Source: Cruorifilaria tuberocauda | Taxonomy: Eukaryota > Nematoda > Chromadorea > Rhabditida > Onchocercidae | Assembly (NCBI GenBank): GCA_013365365.1 | Contig: JABVXU010000569.1 | Span: 1-34,074, forward strand | DNA length: 34,074 bases | Direction: 5' to 3' | The notes under the pieces: model-generated | The model's input: only the letters and a program-made list of their open reading frames with translations | Database searches by the model: none | What the model was told of the DNA's origin: nothing | Position numbers and translations under genes: made by a program | Shown here: one piece after another, positions 12,361-26,522 of the stretch | Numbering within the stretch: position 1 is the stretch's first letter | Layout: each line of letters begins with the position of its first letter

Positions 12361-12418
12361 TCAGGAATCAGAGTATTAGTTTACTTGACGTCGTGAACAA
12401 ACATAAACATTAGTAGTA

Positions 12419-15067
<2,649 letters not shown>

Positions 15068-17388
15068 CTATGTTCGGTGGCTAGTCGCGATTGTTCCTTC
15101 ATTTTCCAGGATTTTTCATGTATTTTTTATATTTGCGACGGAATAATTCTTTATTTGATTTCAAACAGTGATACGTGATAATCGTCGGTGATTAGTGAAT
15201 TGATTGGTGAAATATATTATAAGCGTTCAGCCTCGAAACTCTGAATCAAGGAAGTTCATCGAACCATTGTTTTAGATTCGGGTATCGTTATCTTATATTC
15301 GATCCGCATCTTTTGTTTGTCATACCTGACAGTAGATATCATTTATTTTTATCTCTCTGGAAAAATCTATCAGTATTTTCACTCGTTTCTATCTGGAACT
15401 ATTTCTAATGTGATCGCGACAGCCACCGATTCGTCATTCCATCTGGCAAGGTGTGTACTTTATTCTTACAGATTTATTAAAAAGGGATTTTGTCTTTTTT
15501 TTTGTAAAATTTTGCCGTCTGTGACCTTAAGATGCTACTCTGATACCGCTTAAATTAACATTCTTGCTGTTTGATTCATGTAAGATCTTTTGGAATCTGG
15601 AATTCTTATTACCGTATCCGTCGGTTACTATTATTCTAAATAAGAGTTTTAGTTATTGTTCTTTTGATTTATTTCTTTTTTAACTGTCTTTTTCTAGAAA
15701 TTAATTTTGAGTTGTTACAGTCGGAAGAGAGATGCTCAGGCAGTAGAGTACTACAACAGCTCATTATCTGCTTACAAATGGGAAACTGTAACATCTGTGG
15801 AACATGATTACAAGACAATTGTGCTTGGTGGATGCATTTTGTTACCAGTTTGGCTTGCCCAAAATAATTGTATTCTGAGGTATGAACTCTTTTTTTGAAA
15901 TTATATGGTTAAAGGATTCATAGGATGGACTAGTTTATTGGAAGATTTTAATTATTTTTTTGTGAAGATTAATTGCCATTAGTCAGTTTTCACTAAAATA
16001 TTTGTGTTTTAGAGCATAATAAGTGCTAATGGGAGTAAAAATTTAATTCCATCTCTAAATATAGATTGGAAAAAAGTATAAGGCTTTTAAGTCCTGATAT
16101 ATAACTTCATGATCTGTCATTTGTTTGTCATCGTTTGACTATTTTCTTTTTTCTGCATTTCGATGTTTCAGAATATGTCAAAGTTTATGGGAGGACTGAT
16201 GAATGTACGATGGCAATATGTTGTATGCCCAGCGAAGAATATTTGAGAATTTTTTATTTCATCTCTTTTTTTACTTCTTAGTATAAAAGCGTGAGTAGCT
16301 ATACAGCATAGACTGAATGCATCGCTTTCTTCCAAAAATTTTCTGGTTATGTCAGTTTCGCCAGGAAGTAATTTTGAAGTAACTGGTTTCTGAGAGTTTG
16401 TTGCATGAAAAAAGTGATTTTGGAAGAGAATAAACTTCGAAACATTAAATGAGGGATTGGAATCATGTTTTATGTCGAGAAATCAGGTGGCATTTCTTTC
16501 GCGAAGACGTTTTTCCGCTATCATTTTGCTTCATCTTTCAGCTGTTTTGTGTTTTCCTTATTATTATTGAAGTCATTATTAGTGGAATATTTCAAGTATT
16601 ATTCACCTATTTCAAGCCTATTTCAGCTGATTATTTTGTTAGTCCTGTTAAATCAATTGTTAAATTAATGGTATTAATAAAGTACTGTTATGGTTTGGTA
16701 TTTAGAAAAATATACTAAAGCAAAGAACGCTGAAACGAATATTTTGCAGATATACTTGAAATTGAGAGCTTAAATCAATGATTGACAGGGAAGGTTTAGA
16801 AAAAGAAGAGAAGATGGTGTCGTGAAATCGAAATTTGGATAGATGTCACTTTGGATAGATACATCCATGGTTGCGTTCTTAGGGACTCCTCTCCTACCAT
16901 CACTGGTGATTTTGTTATTTCTGTATTGGATTTCATAACGATCCAGCAAGTGGTTTTAACGGTAGAGTAAGAAAATTAAGAATTAAAGTTCCTTTCACTT
17001 ATTGAGTATTTCAGTTCATTCTAAGATCAGTGATTTCGAACTGTATCAAACTATAAGAACGGTTGCAAGGAAGTCATTTCATTTCCATCATATTATACAA
17101 GTGCTCGGTGATTGTTAAGAGAATATATTTCTTGAAGTAATTTGTTATCATCGAGTGAATCTATTTCTTCTCTTAATCAGATTGGAATCTTTATTTTGCC
17201 TAGTTATCAAACAGATGAGCGGTAACTTCTTTTTTTTCAAAAGTAACGTTTCGAGCGTGACATTCGTTTGTGCTTTATACTACATGTGATGTGAGTTTAA
17301 AGATCAGTGAAAAGTGAATTATCGCTACATTGAAAACTCAAAGAAAGCAGATAACGTTAAGTTTATCGCTTCAATTTGTCTACTTGAA
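15068..17388. other. eRF1 to b5 reductase gap, with unassigned exon-like segments
   Basis: Most of this is AT-rich 3' UTR or promoter sequence without recognisable protein content. The exception is the exon-like segment at 15721-15879, listed separately. A near-repeat TTTGGATAGATGTCAC / TTTGGATAGATACATCC sits at about 16833-16870. The open frames at 16449-16718 are Phe/Ile/Leu-rich translations of AT-rich DNA and show no family resemblance. Acceptor-like TATTTCAG occurs near 17012 and could begin a 5' UTR exon of the reductase gene. Confidence 0.45.
15721..16199 (+). other. Possible exons of an unassigned small transcript
   Basis: The segment 15721-15879 is bounded by a TTGTTACAG acceptor and a GAG|GTATGA donor, is clearly less AT-rich than its flanks, and is open in one frame (QAVEYYNSSLSAYKWE, then a hydrophobic stretch around ILLPVWLA). 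A second segment starts after a TTTCAG acceptor at 16172 and joins in matching phase, closing with a TGA at 16197-16199. A phase-compatible donor (GGCAAG|GTGTGT) also exists upstream at about 15451. No ATG opens this frame cleanly and I recognise no protein family. It could equally be untranslated leader exons of the b5 reductase gene or a non-coding RNA. Confidence 0.25.
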
Positions 17389-19555
17389 ATGGTTTCAAAC
17401 AATGAAATCACTATAACTGGTGTGGTACTTATCACCGGTTCTGTCATACTCTTTTCTTCAGTAGCGTTATATCACTTTTTATATCGACGACAAGGTATCC
17501 GTTGTTTATCCTGTCCCTTTTCTGGTTTTACTACAAAGGTAAGCATTAATCCAATTTAAAATACTTTTTCATAACAAATTTGACTTAGTATTTCATTTTA
17601 AAGAAGTCAAGATTTCTTTATTATTATTTAATGTTATGAGAATCGTAGGCTTGCATTCTGTAACTTTTTCAAGACCATTAATCATTTCAGAAATTGATAA
17701 CTCTTGTGGATCCTGAAGCAACATATCCTTTAGCTTTAATGCAAAAGGAAATTATTAATCATGATACGCGAAAATTTCGTTTCAAATTACCCACTAGTGA
17801 GCACATTCTCGGTTTGCCGATTGGTCAACACATTCATCTTTCTGCAAAAGTAATTATTTGATCAAAAATATATGATATGGAAAATTTTGAGATTAGCTAG
17901 ATTTTCTGATCAGTTGGATGCAACGGTGTAGATATAATTTTGTACAACTGGCCGAAAGAACAGTTGTGATTACATATTTTCATTTTATATAACATTTCGA
18001 AAAATCGCATCCATATGTTGATTTATATATGTAGCAATCTTCAGAATAAGTAATTTTAGGTGGATGGAAAGATTGTTGTTCGTCCATATACGCCAGTTTC
18101 ATCCGACGATGATAAAGGATATGTCGACTTGATGGTTAAGATATACTTTAAAAATGTCCATCCTAAATTTCCGAATGGTGGAAAAATGACACAATATCTT
18201 GAGAAGATGGAGATAGGTAGGTATGGATTAAATATGGAATAAATGGATTGAAATTGAAGGAATTAACAAATATGAGTTTCCTTGCCTTTGTTGAATGAAC
18301 ATTTATCATAAGTTATGATCAGATTTTTTTTTCTTTTGCTGTTCAGTAAATTCCTTCGGAATTGATAAAATACACTTTTTTCCATACGATAAGGAGAAAG
18401 ACAGATGAGGAGAAATTTATTGCAAGAAGTTATTTGTGACTTTTCAACTAATATCGTGACATCTATAAGAGGCCAATTATCTCCAGTCATCATGAATTAC
18501 TGTCGGTATAATATCAGGTGAAACAATTAATTTTCGTGGTCCGTCGGGATTGATTGTATATGAAGGGAATGGTTGTTTTGCCGTGAAGACGACGAAAAAC
18601 GCAGAACCGAAGCGTCGCTTATATAAAAATATTGGTATGATTGCGGGTGGTAGTGGTATTACACCGATGCTGCAAGTAAGATATTGGTAGCATAATTATT
18701 TTCCGGGTGTGCAGTATCTTTTTAATCGAATAATAATACAGAATAAGATATGACCATAGTGAGAAATATATTTTAGATTATCTCAGCAATTATGAAGAAT
18801 TCAGAAGACTTTACCAAGGTATCATTGATTTTTGCGAACAAAGATGAATCCGATATATTGCTTAGGTTTGTTTTACAGGCAGTATATGCTATTATTTTTT
18901 GAAATTTATAATCAACAAAGTTGGCATAATAATGTAAGTTATTTGCTATCGTGAGGAGTATTTTCTATGTAACACCTTGATCTATCATAATCCATTTTCG
19001 TTTAACTATTTCAGTCATGTGTATTCCATTTGTTATTTAGTATTAATCTATTTTACTTTCTTAATCTAGCGGAGCTGTTTGATTTCCCTTGTGCAAGTTT
19101 TTTTTTTCGAAATTATATTACCTTGAAATAACAATACGACTGAATGTATGAATTATGTACATTTGAGCAAAAAGAAATCATTAATTTAACTTTTAGAGAT
19201 GAGTTAGACAGATTAGCTTCAAAGCATCCAGAGAAGTTCTCTGTGTGGTATACGATCGATCAGGCAAAACCCGGATGGACGTATTCAACAGGTTAATTTA
19301 AGTTATTTCCTTTTTAGAAGATAAGTGAGAAGAATTTAGGATGTTATTCATGAACTACTCACAAATTAAATTCTTTATTGTTCGATATTTATAGGATATG
19401 TGAATGCAGAGATGATCCAGAAGCATTTACCCGCACCTGGAAATAATTCTGATACAGTCATTTTGATGTGTGGTCCACCGCCAATGATCAAATTTGCTTG
19501 TACACCAAGTCTCGATGAATTAGGCTATCCGCAGAATGACCGCTTAATTTTTTAA
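17389..19555 (+). CDS. NADH-cytochrome b5 reductase (CYB5R3-like)
   Basis: FAD flavoenzyme passing electrons from NADH to cytochrome b5 for fatty-acid desaturation, elongation and related membrane redox reactions. Seven exons: 17389-17538, 17691-17849, 18060-18216, 18518-18675, 18777-18865, 19197-19291, 19395-19555; phases agree, giving 322 residues. An N-terminal hydrophobic segment (about 9-33) anchors it to ER or outer mitochondrial membrane. The FAD-binding motif RPYTPVS is at 111-117, GGSGITPM of the NADH lobe at 199-206, and the CGPPPM motif at 295-300. The C-terminus ends LIF, close to the human FVF end. The ATG at 17389 is the first that places the membrane anchor at the extreme N-terminus; the frame stays open upstream to 17314 without another ATG. 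I recall that C. elegans has two such reductases beside its eRF1 gene; only one is visible here. Confidence 0.95.
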
Positions 19556-19799
19556 ACTTTCGTTCATTGAACAATTTAAACTTCAAGTTTATTCAATAGT
19601 GAATCATTGTTATAGATTTAACTCAGCGGCAACATAAGCTTTTGTATTTTGTTAATTTTACTCTCATTCGTATGTGTGATTTTAAAGAAAGTAACAAAAA
19701 TGAATGCTTTCATTTGGTTTGAATCATAGTTTGTTGAATTCATTTTATTATCATTTACATTACAATAGGAAGAATTTTCAATCTTTGATCGATTTTTTA

Positions 19800-19805
19800 A
19801 ATAAA
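19800..19805 (+). terminator. Likely polyadenylation signal of the b5 reductase gene
   Basis: An AATAAA hexamer lies about 245 nt after the stop codon, in the 470-bp space shared with the convergent RMD gene. It is the best match on this strand in that space. Confidence 0.5.
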
Positions 19806-19912
19806 AGATCAATTACAATATGATATAAGTCGTCAAATTATTCCATTGAACCCATCGCCCAATTGCCAACAGATTTAAACTATTAACAAATAGAGATAGA
19901 AAATTTTATAAA

Positions 19913-19918
19913 TTTATT
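19913..19918 (-). terminator. Likely polyadenylation signal of the RMD gene
   Basis: TTTATT on the plus strand is AATAAA on the minus strand, about 107 nt past the RMD stop. With the plus-strand signal at 19800, the two convergent transcripts would end within roughly 100 nt of each other without necessarily overlapping. Confidence 0.5.
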
Positions 19919-20024
19919 TGAATTTCACGTGGTCAATTTATACAGAAATTTCATTTGACTTTTTGAATACAAAAAAAAGTATTTTTTTTATCCTAAAATT
20001 TCCTTTTGTCATCGATGAGAATTT

Positions 20025-23000
20025 TCAATCAGTGACATTCGGATCATCTTCCTTGTGATGATGGCCACTGATTGAATCAATTCCATCTTCTATTTCTTCC
20101 ATATCCGTTTCATCGTTGCTATCGCCTCCATCTTCCTCATCTTCATCCTGAATATTTTTTTGGTTTATAATATTTTAATTTTTAAATTTATTCTTTCTAC
20201 TTTTATTTGAAGTAACAGTATTTATTTATTTTTTTGTTTGATTTTCTTTGATTGAATTTGTTTGATTTGATTTTATTGATTTTGTTTGATTTTCTTCGTA
20301 TTGTTTGTAGAATCAGAATTGCTAACAACAATGATCAGCAAATCATATTATTTTCCATTGCGAGAATTTGATATTTATTAAATTTATTAAATTTCATCCG
20401 GTTTATTTAAATGGATTTAAAAACGTGATGACCTGAAGCTTAATGTTCTCCAAAAGTTCACGTGCTTCAGTCATTAGTGCTTGATCCATTTCATCGGTTG
20501 GTGTTATTTGAAGTATAGGCTTGAAGCACTTTTGCGCTTCCGCTTCATCACCTACATTTTTTCAATTTTTCACTTTTTTATCATTAACATATTTTTCAAG
20601 AATGTTAGGACTATTTGGCTTTTGATATATTTTCTAAAGTTTCATGCTTATCTCATACCTAATAGCCATAAAATTTGCTAATGAAATTCAAAAAAATTCC
20701 TATCTTATCATATCAAGGAATTAATTTAGCATAAATTAATTAACCTTTTGCCATGTAACATTTGCCCAGGTACATGAGATTATCAATATGTCCTGGATTC
20801 ATTTCTTCCGCCTAAATTATCTATTTCTTTCTATTCATATTATACTTTCATATAAATATCTTTTTGATAACATATCACTTAAATATCTTTCTAATAATAC
20901 TGATAATATAGGATATATCAATTCAACCATTTAATTATTTCATTAACTTCAATCCATTTTTAAGTTCTTTAAGTTCTTCGAAAAAAAAACTATGTGTGAT
21001 ATATGATAAGGCATGTGATAAGACTTTTAACAAACTTTTTGGAAATTGGCAAGAGCCTCATCGATGGTATATGTTGGTGGCTCATTGAATGCGATCATCG
21101 CATGCTTCTTTTCATCATCCGATAACGTTGCCATCTAAATTGGAAATTCAATAATGAAAATTTCCGGATGGAATTTCCAGATATAGAAATTACATATATA
21201 AATAACGGAAGTGATATAATCTAATTTTGATACGTGTAAATAATCAAAAAGATTTTGATGAATTTGAATAATATTTATTCAATGAACAAAAAATCGATAA
21301 TGAAAATGTATTCCTGAAATTTTGATTAAAATCGAAATAAATGATTTCTCATAAATTCTCATTGGATTATTTTGATTAGTATTCAAGTTCAGAAGAAATT
21401 TGAATGATCAAATTTAAATGAATTTCTGGAATGAATGATGTACGCGATAGCAGAAACGTCCTTTCATATGATAAATTGTCGGATCCGGTTCAGCTTGCAT
21501 TGCTTCATCCAGATATTGCTGTTGAATAATTATCACAAAAGTTTATTATCAATAAATAAATTGAGTAAATCATTTAAATAATCTTTTTAAAAATCGCAAA
21601 TAAATTAATTGCAATAAGTTAGGGAAAAGTGAAATTAAAATTGAAATGAATTTTGTACTATTAGCTTAATCGATTGTAAAATGTTTACAGATCAAAGAAT
21701 TTCAATTTACTTTCTCTCATAATTTTTTTCATTTACTTTAAATTACTTTAAATTACCTTAAATTCTCTCACATAATACACTCGCTCATAATTACTTAATT
21801 CCTTCCATTCAGCAAGTGTTCCGGTTATGACTGCTGACCATTTTAGGATTTCAGCATTTTTTATTCCGGAATTATATGCTGATTTGGATGATTCATATGC
21901 TTAATAATAATAGTAACGCATTATTTAAATTTTGCGCATATATCATAAAATTATATTTTATAAGATGATTACGTGTTTTACGTGTAATTTATTCCGGAAT
22001 TATATGCTAATTTGGAGGATTCATATGCTTAATAATAATAATAATAACAATGCATTATTTAAATTATTTTGCGCATATATCATAAAATTATATTTTATAA
22101 GATGATTACGTGTTTTTCACGTAAAAATTTCACGTAAAAACTATGAAATTTTAATTGTTGAAGAGAAATCGGAAGGTAACCTTCTTCAAGCAAACGATAA
22201 CGTTTCTCCTCTTCGGAAAGACAAAAGTTTGAAAGAATATAGCAAGCATGCGCTAGACGATATTCCAATTCAGCATTTGCTCTTTTATGTTCAATTTTCA
22301 TCTGTTATCAATTATCATTTTCATTCATTCATCTATTTGAATCATTTTTAAAGCTTATTTAATTACTTACATTTAATTACTTTGTTAACGAAGTATTTGT
22401 TTTATTTATAACTTTATAAAATATGCCATTTTATGATGGAATTTTTCAAGCAACAAATACTAATATACGTTTTAAGTAATGTATAATTATACTGAAATGG
22501 ATTTTTAATTTTCAAATTGAATAACTTTGTCTGAGAACTATCAAACCTGTTTAATGAGTTCATAAGCCCGTTTCCCATCATACTGATCGAGGCATTCATC
22601 AATTTCGTCAAACTATAATTTATTGATAATTGATAATTCATCAATCTTATCTATCTATTCTATGCATTATATATTTGAACGTTTATCCTTTTTTCATAAA
22701 TTAAAAAAATTTTATCAATCATTTAAGTTACACTTCATCTTGAGGGATTTTCAACTCCCTGATAAGATCTTTTTCATAAATTACAGGGACTTTATCAGGA
22801 TTTCTATCATTCATTTAAAGAGCAGTTAATCGATCTTGTTGCATTTCATTCTGGGGGTTTTCAATTCCTTGATAAACCCTTAAAGGGTTAAGTAATCGCG
22901 CTGATAAGAAGTGTCAACAAACCATGTTTGATACAATCGACCAAACCTCGTTGACGAAAAGTAAACAGTGAAGATTTGTTGAAATTTTATTGCATTTTAT

Positions 23001-23588
23001 ACTTTCTTATCATAAGTGGAAAATCGATAAAGTAATTATCGATCAAACAAGAATATGCAAAAATACAAAAGTCAATTTATGTTTATGGTAATTTTGTCTA
23101 TGGTAATTTTAATTTATGGTAATTTTGCTGAAAATCATTTGGCATTTTTTTCGAAGCGGCAAAATTTATGCAAATTTAAATGATTTGAATAAATTGATTA
23201 TTGAAATTTTGCATTTTTTGAAAATTATGAAAGTTAAATTAAAATGAATTAAAATAAATATTGGAAATTAAAATGAATATTAAAAATTAAAATGAATAAA
23301 ATGTTAATTTTTCCTTTCTTTCTTTCTTTCTTTCTCTTTTTTTATAGTCTTTTTATTGAATGGAATTACTGAAAATTAATTTGCATGTAATATTCCATTC
23401 ATTTTGATTATCCTTTTTTGAATGTAAAATTTCAAATACGTACGTGAGAATTTGGCGCGCAGTAATGCAAATGATCTCGCTAACCTTAAATAAAGCTCGA
23501 GCCGGAGTTTCCTTTTCTTGTTAAGGAACGGAATTCCTGGAATCGGTTTGGCCGGCAGCACGGTTATGTTGTTTCCGTAAAGCGCCAT
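20025..23588 (-). CDS. Regulator of microtubule dynamics (RMD/FAM82) family protein
   Basis: TPR-like helical-repeat protein; family members (C. elegans RMD-1, human RMDN1-3) bind microtubules or organelle contact sites. Secure exons in transcript order: 22612-22547, 22301-22181, 21899-21757, 21518-21444, 21134-21036, 20811-20745, 20551-20433, 20147-20025, all phase-consistent, giving 270 residues. Family landmarks are NAELEYRLAHACYILSNF, EEEKRYRLLEEG, LKWSAVITGTLAEWKEL (human KWYAICLSDVGDYEGIK), the PTIYHMKGRFCYR repeat, FNEPPTYTIDEALANFQK and NPGHIDNLMYLGKCYMAKG. The C-terminus is a Glu/Asp-rich tail with an HHH run. A candidate first exon opens with an ATG at 23588 (MALYGNNITVLPAKPIPG) and could end near 23450 at CAC|GTACGT, but that donor is phase 1 while the next exon needs phase 0. 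A small exon is therefore missing, or the true start lies elsewhere. Which RMD paralogue this is cannot be told. Confidence 0.85.
21861..22118 (-). repeat. Tandem duplication (128 bp) copying an RMD acceptor and exon start
   Basis: Copy 1 (21861-21988) holds the true acceptor and the first ~39 coding bases of the exon at 21757-21899. Copy 2 (21989-22118), which the polymerase reaches first, repeats that acceptor, the same exon start and the flanking intron block with few substitutions (for example TGCTGATTTGGATG against TGCTAATTTGGAGG on the plus strand). The duplication therefore lies in the RMD intron between 22180 and 21900 and carries a second copy of a functional splice site. Confidence 0.92.
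22686..22876. repeat. Imperfect tandem duplication inside RMD intron 1
   Basis: Two ~90 bp copies share CTTTTTTCATAAATTA-like sequence, an ACTTTATCA/TTTTATCA segment followed by TCATTTAA, and TTTTCAAYTCCYTGATAA. It lies between the candidate first exon and the first secure exon of the RMD gene. Confidence 0.7.
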
Positions 23589-25059
23589 GGTTTCGTCCTT
23601 TTTTGTGATTTATTGGAATGATGATCAAGTGATCAAGTGGAAGACAGATCAATTTGATTGATTTTATCACTTATGATATTTATATGTATTTGCGATACAG
23701 TTTTAACTCTATTAAAAAGATATCAATGATCATTATCGATCGTTACAATCATGAAAATAAAGCAGAAATTGATAATTTTAGCACAGTAAAATAGACTTCG
23801 GATGAGAAAAATTCTATAAAAGACTTTTAATAATAGTATGAAATCAAAAATGCATCCATCGATATATTACAAAATATAAAATCAAGCTTATTGAAATAAT
23901 CGATATTGCTATCTATAAATACATTAGCTATATTTTGCTCCACGAAATAATTCGTTATGCTTTTTTTAGGCTTGACATAACTTCATCTGATATAATTCTA
24001 TTCGTATACATGAAATCTATAAACGGACAATCTTTTAAAGAATCGATTATATGATCGATTTCATTCTTTCATTTTCTACATGAAAACTTTTTTTGAATTA
24101 ACAGTCAGATGCTATTTCAAATTTTAGTGTAAAATTAGATTTGGATTAAAGTGAATCATACATGAAAATACGATAAGAAAATACGATAATATACGATATA
24201 TTTGATAAAATATGACAATAATATACGATATATATGATAAGATATGACAATAAGATAATATACGATGCATATATATACCATAAAATAAAATAAAATCGAT
24301 TAAAAAAGTGGCGATAATATCAGTGAATGATGAATCACTGATATTCACAGAATCATGAAATAAAATATGAATCGACAGATTACAGTATATGATAAATATT
24401 GCTGTTATGGATGGTTTTTGTTTCTGTGAGAAATTTGTTTTGTTACTATTTAAATAATTGATACTTGTAAATCGATCGTTGATAGTGGAAATGATATGAT
24501 GATTTTGTTCTTTTGTTGATCTAAGTTAACTGTAATAGTGAGATGTAATGGATTTACAGTAGGCATAAATTGTAATACTGTCAAGATCGTAATTCTCAAG
24601 ACTACTGTAATTAATGCTCAAGCAATGTCACTTTATCAAGAGATATCAAGAGTTAAAGATTAACAAGAATGTAATAAACGAAGAAATCATTTTATGATTA
24701 TATATATATCATCGATAGAGTTCATGGTAAACAATGAACTATCCTCTACTGAGCAATTGACCTTCATGAGAATTAGACGATTGATCGTTGATAGAAATAG
24801 TTTGATTTAATTATTAACAATTTCATCTAAGCAATCATAAATTAAGTAATAAGCTGAATTGAATTTAAAGTTATACTTAAAAGTGCTTTATCAATTTTAT
24901 GAATTTCAGGAATCGAATTAATTAGATAATTAATTGCAAATAAAATAATAAATTTTTTAATGGATAATATTCAAAATAAACTAATATTATAGATTTGTAC
25001 AAGATGAATTCATTGAAATTCTTTTTAATACTGTTAAATTATTTCGGTTTCTCGATAAA

Positions 25060-25125
25060 CTTGAATTATCTCCTATGTTGACCTTGACCTTTGGGAATGA
25101 AAAGGTCAAATTGAGATCATTCAAG
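25060..25125. repeat. Inverted repeat with TTGACCTT core (element 1)
   Basis: The left arm starts CTTGAATTATCTC and runs into TTGACCTT; the right arm is AAGGTCAA running into TTGAGATCATTCAAG, its near-complement. A tandem TGACCTTGACCT (25079-25090) sits at the inner end of the left arm. The same arm sequence recurs in the element at 25769-25825. Confidence 0.8.
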
Positions 25126-25582
25126 TTGTAATTTTAAATGATTAGCCTGAAGACTGTTTTCAGATTACTTTCTCTATTAGATTACGTTGTAATTGAGGTG
25201 TAACGTGAAAGGTTAATTGCTTTTAACGATTTTATATAAATTATTTTACATGACTAAATTGAAAAGCCAAAGGTCATAATTTGTTAATAATCACTGTAAT
25301 CAGTGATTTCGATGATCATAAATCAATATCAATAAGCCATGGAAAGTATTATAATGTTAATTTCGGAATATATTAAATGATTGTTAATTAATTCTAATTA
25401 CTGATAACTTTAAATCAACCTGTTAAAATTTACTATCACCTAACCTATCTTTTGGCCTATTTCTTGTTCGAGAATTAAAATATACTGCTGAAATATTTGC
25501 TCGTGAAATGTGATGTCCTATAACGAACTTTAACGATCGAAATTATTTCATATCCATGATCAATTTGCTGATAAAGAATCTT

Positions 25583-25677
25583 TCACGCTACACGTCAATC
25601 AATCCATACCCTACACGCTCACGTTACACGTTAACCTCCCACGTTCCACGTCAATCAATCCGTACCGTACACGCTAC
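25583..25677. repeat. CACGTCAATCAATCC direct repeat
   Basis: A block reading CACGTCAATCAATCC, then TACC and TACACGCT, occurs at about 25591-25619 and again at about 25648-25674. Between them are further CACGTTACACGTT-type units, so CACG recurs many times in about 95 bp. Confidence 0.8.
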
Positions 25678-25768
25678 GACAATATTTCACGCAAACGTTG
25701 CAGATAGAAGACAGAGAGCAATCTAAAAGAGAAAGCAATCTGAAAAAAACGATATTTAAAATTACAAA

Positions 25769-25825
25769 CTTGAACTACTCCAATTTGACCTATTCACTTC
25801 ATAGGTCAAGTTGAGATAATTCAAG
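25769..25825. repeat. Inverted repeat with TTTGACCTAT core (element 2)
   Basis: Arms of 25 nt (25769-25793 and 25801-25825) are complementary at most positions around a 7-nt loop, TCACTTC. The innermost pair TGACCTAT/ATAGGTCA is perfect. The outer arms start CTTGAA and end TTCAAG, as in element 1. Confidence 0.85.
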
Positions 25826-26276
25826 TCTATCTGTTTAATTCTAGTGATGATCAGTGGCTCGGTAGAAGATAGTTCTTTGTTTACTGTGAACTTAATCAAT
25901 AATATGTTCATATTTGTTTACTACACATTCTCGTCAAGTTTTAATTCTTGATTCGTGAAATTTTCAGAAATACGGAAAACCTTCTGCTTCAATCAATTAT
26001 GCCTAAACAAAAAAAAATCCTTCGAGATTTCCGGAACCGTAAATTGCAATGAATGGAAGTGAATCGCCACGTGAACCAAACGTAAATGCATACCTATTAT
26101 CCGTCATTATTAAAAGCGAAGTAAAAGTATATATTAATTTTAGTTTTGAATATTTTTTTGTTTAATTGATAAAATAAATGATTAATGGGAGAATTCAATA
26201 AATGTATTTTAACAATTATTAAATTTTTTTTTAAATGGCATAGCACCTAATTTTTTCCTTCTGAAAGTAATAACTA

Positions 26277-26400
26277 TTAAACCATTTGACCTTTCGCTTT
26301 TCTTCTATCTCGAATTATTTACTCCATCATTTTTTAGAATGCAGTAGATCTAGCATTAAACCGTTTGACCATTCACTTTTTTATTTCGAATTACTCTTAA
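26277..26400. repeat. Direct repeat containing TTTGACC, two copies
   Basis: AAACCATTTGACCTTTCGC (from about 26279) and AAACCGTTTGACCATTCAC (from about 26358) are each followed by a T-rich stretch and then TCGAATTAYT. The copies are about 80 bp apart. Confidence 0.7.
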
Positions 26401-26522
26401 TAAAAATTAAAATGAAATTATTTTTCATTGAAATATTGAAATATAGTAATGATGATAATGATACGTGATGATATTAATTAATTAAGTTAATTAAGTTTAG
26501 GCTATTCATTAATGAAATGAAT

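Noticed and set aside
16449..16718. Hydrophobic open frames in the eRF1 to b5 reductase gap
   Set aside because: Two overlapping frames of similar length both look hydrophobic because the DNA is T-rich; no exon boundaries or family resemblance.
22414..22644. 76-residue minus-strand frame over an RMD exon
   Set aside because: It is the shadow of the exon at 22547-22612 in another frame; the phase-0 frame continues the conserved RMD sequence.
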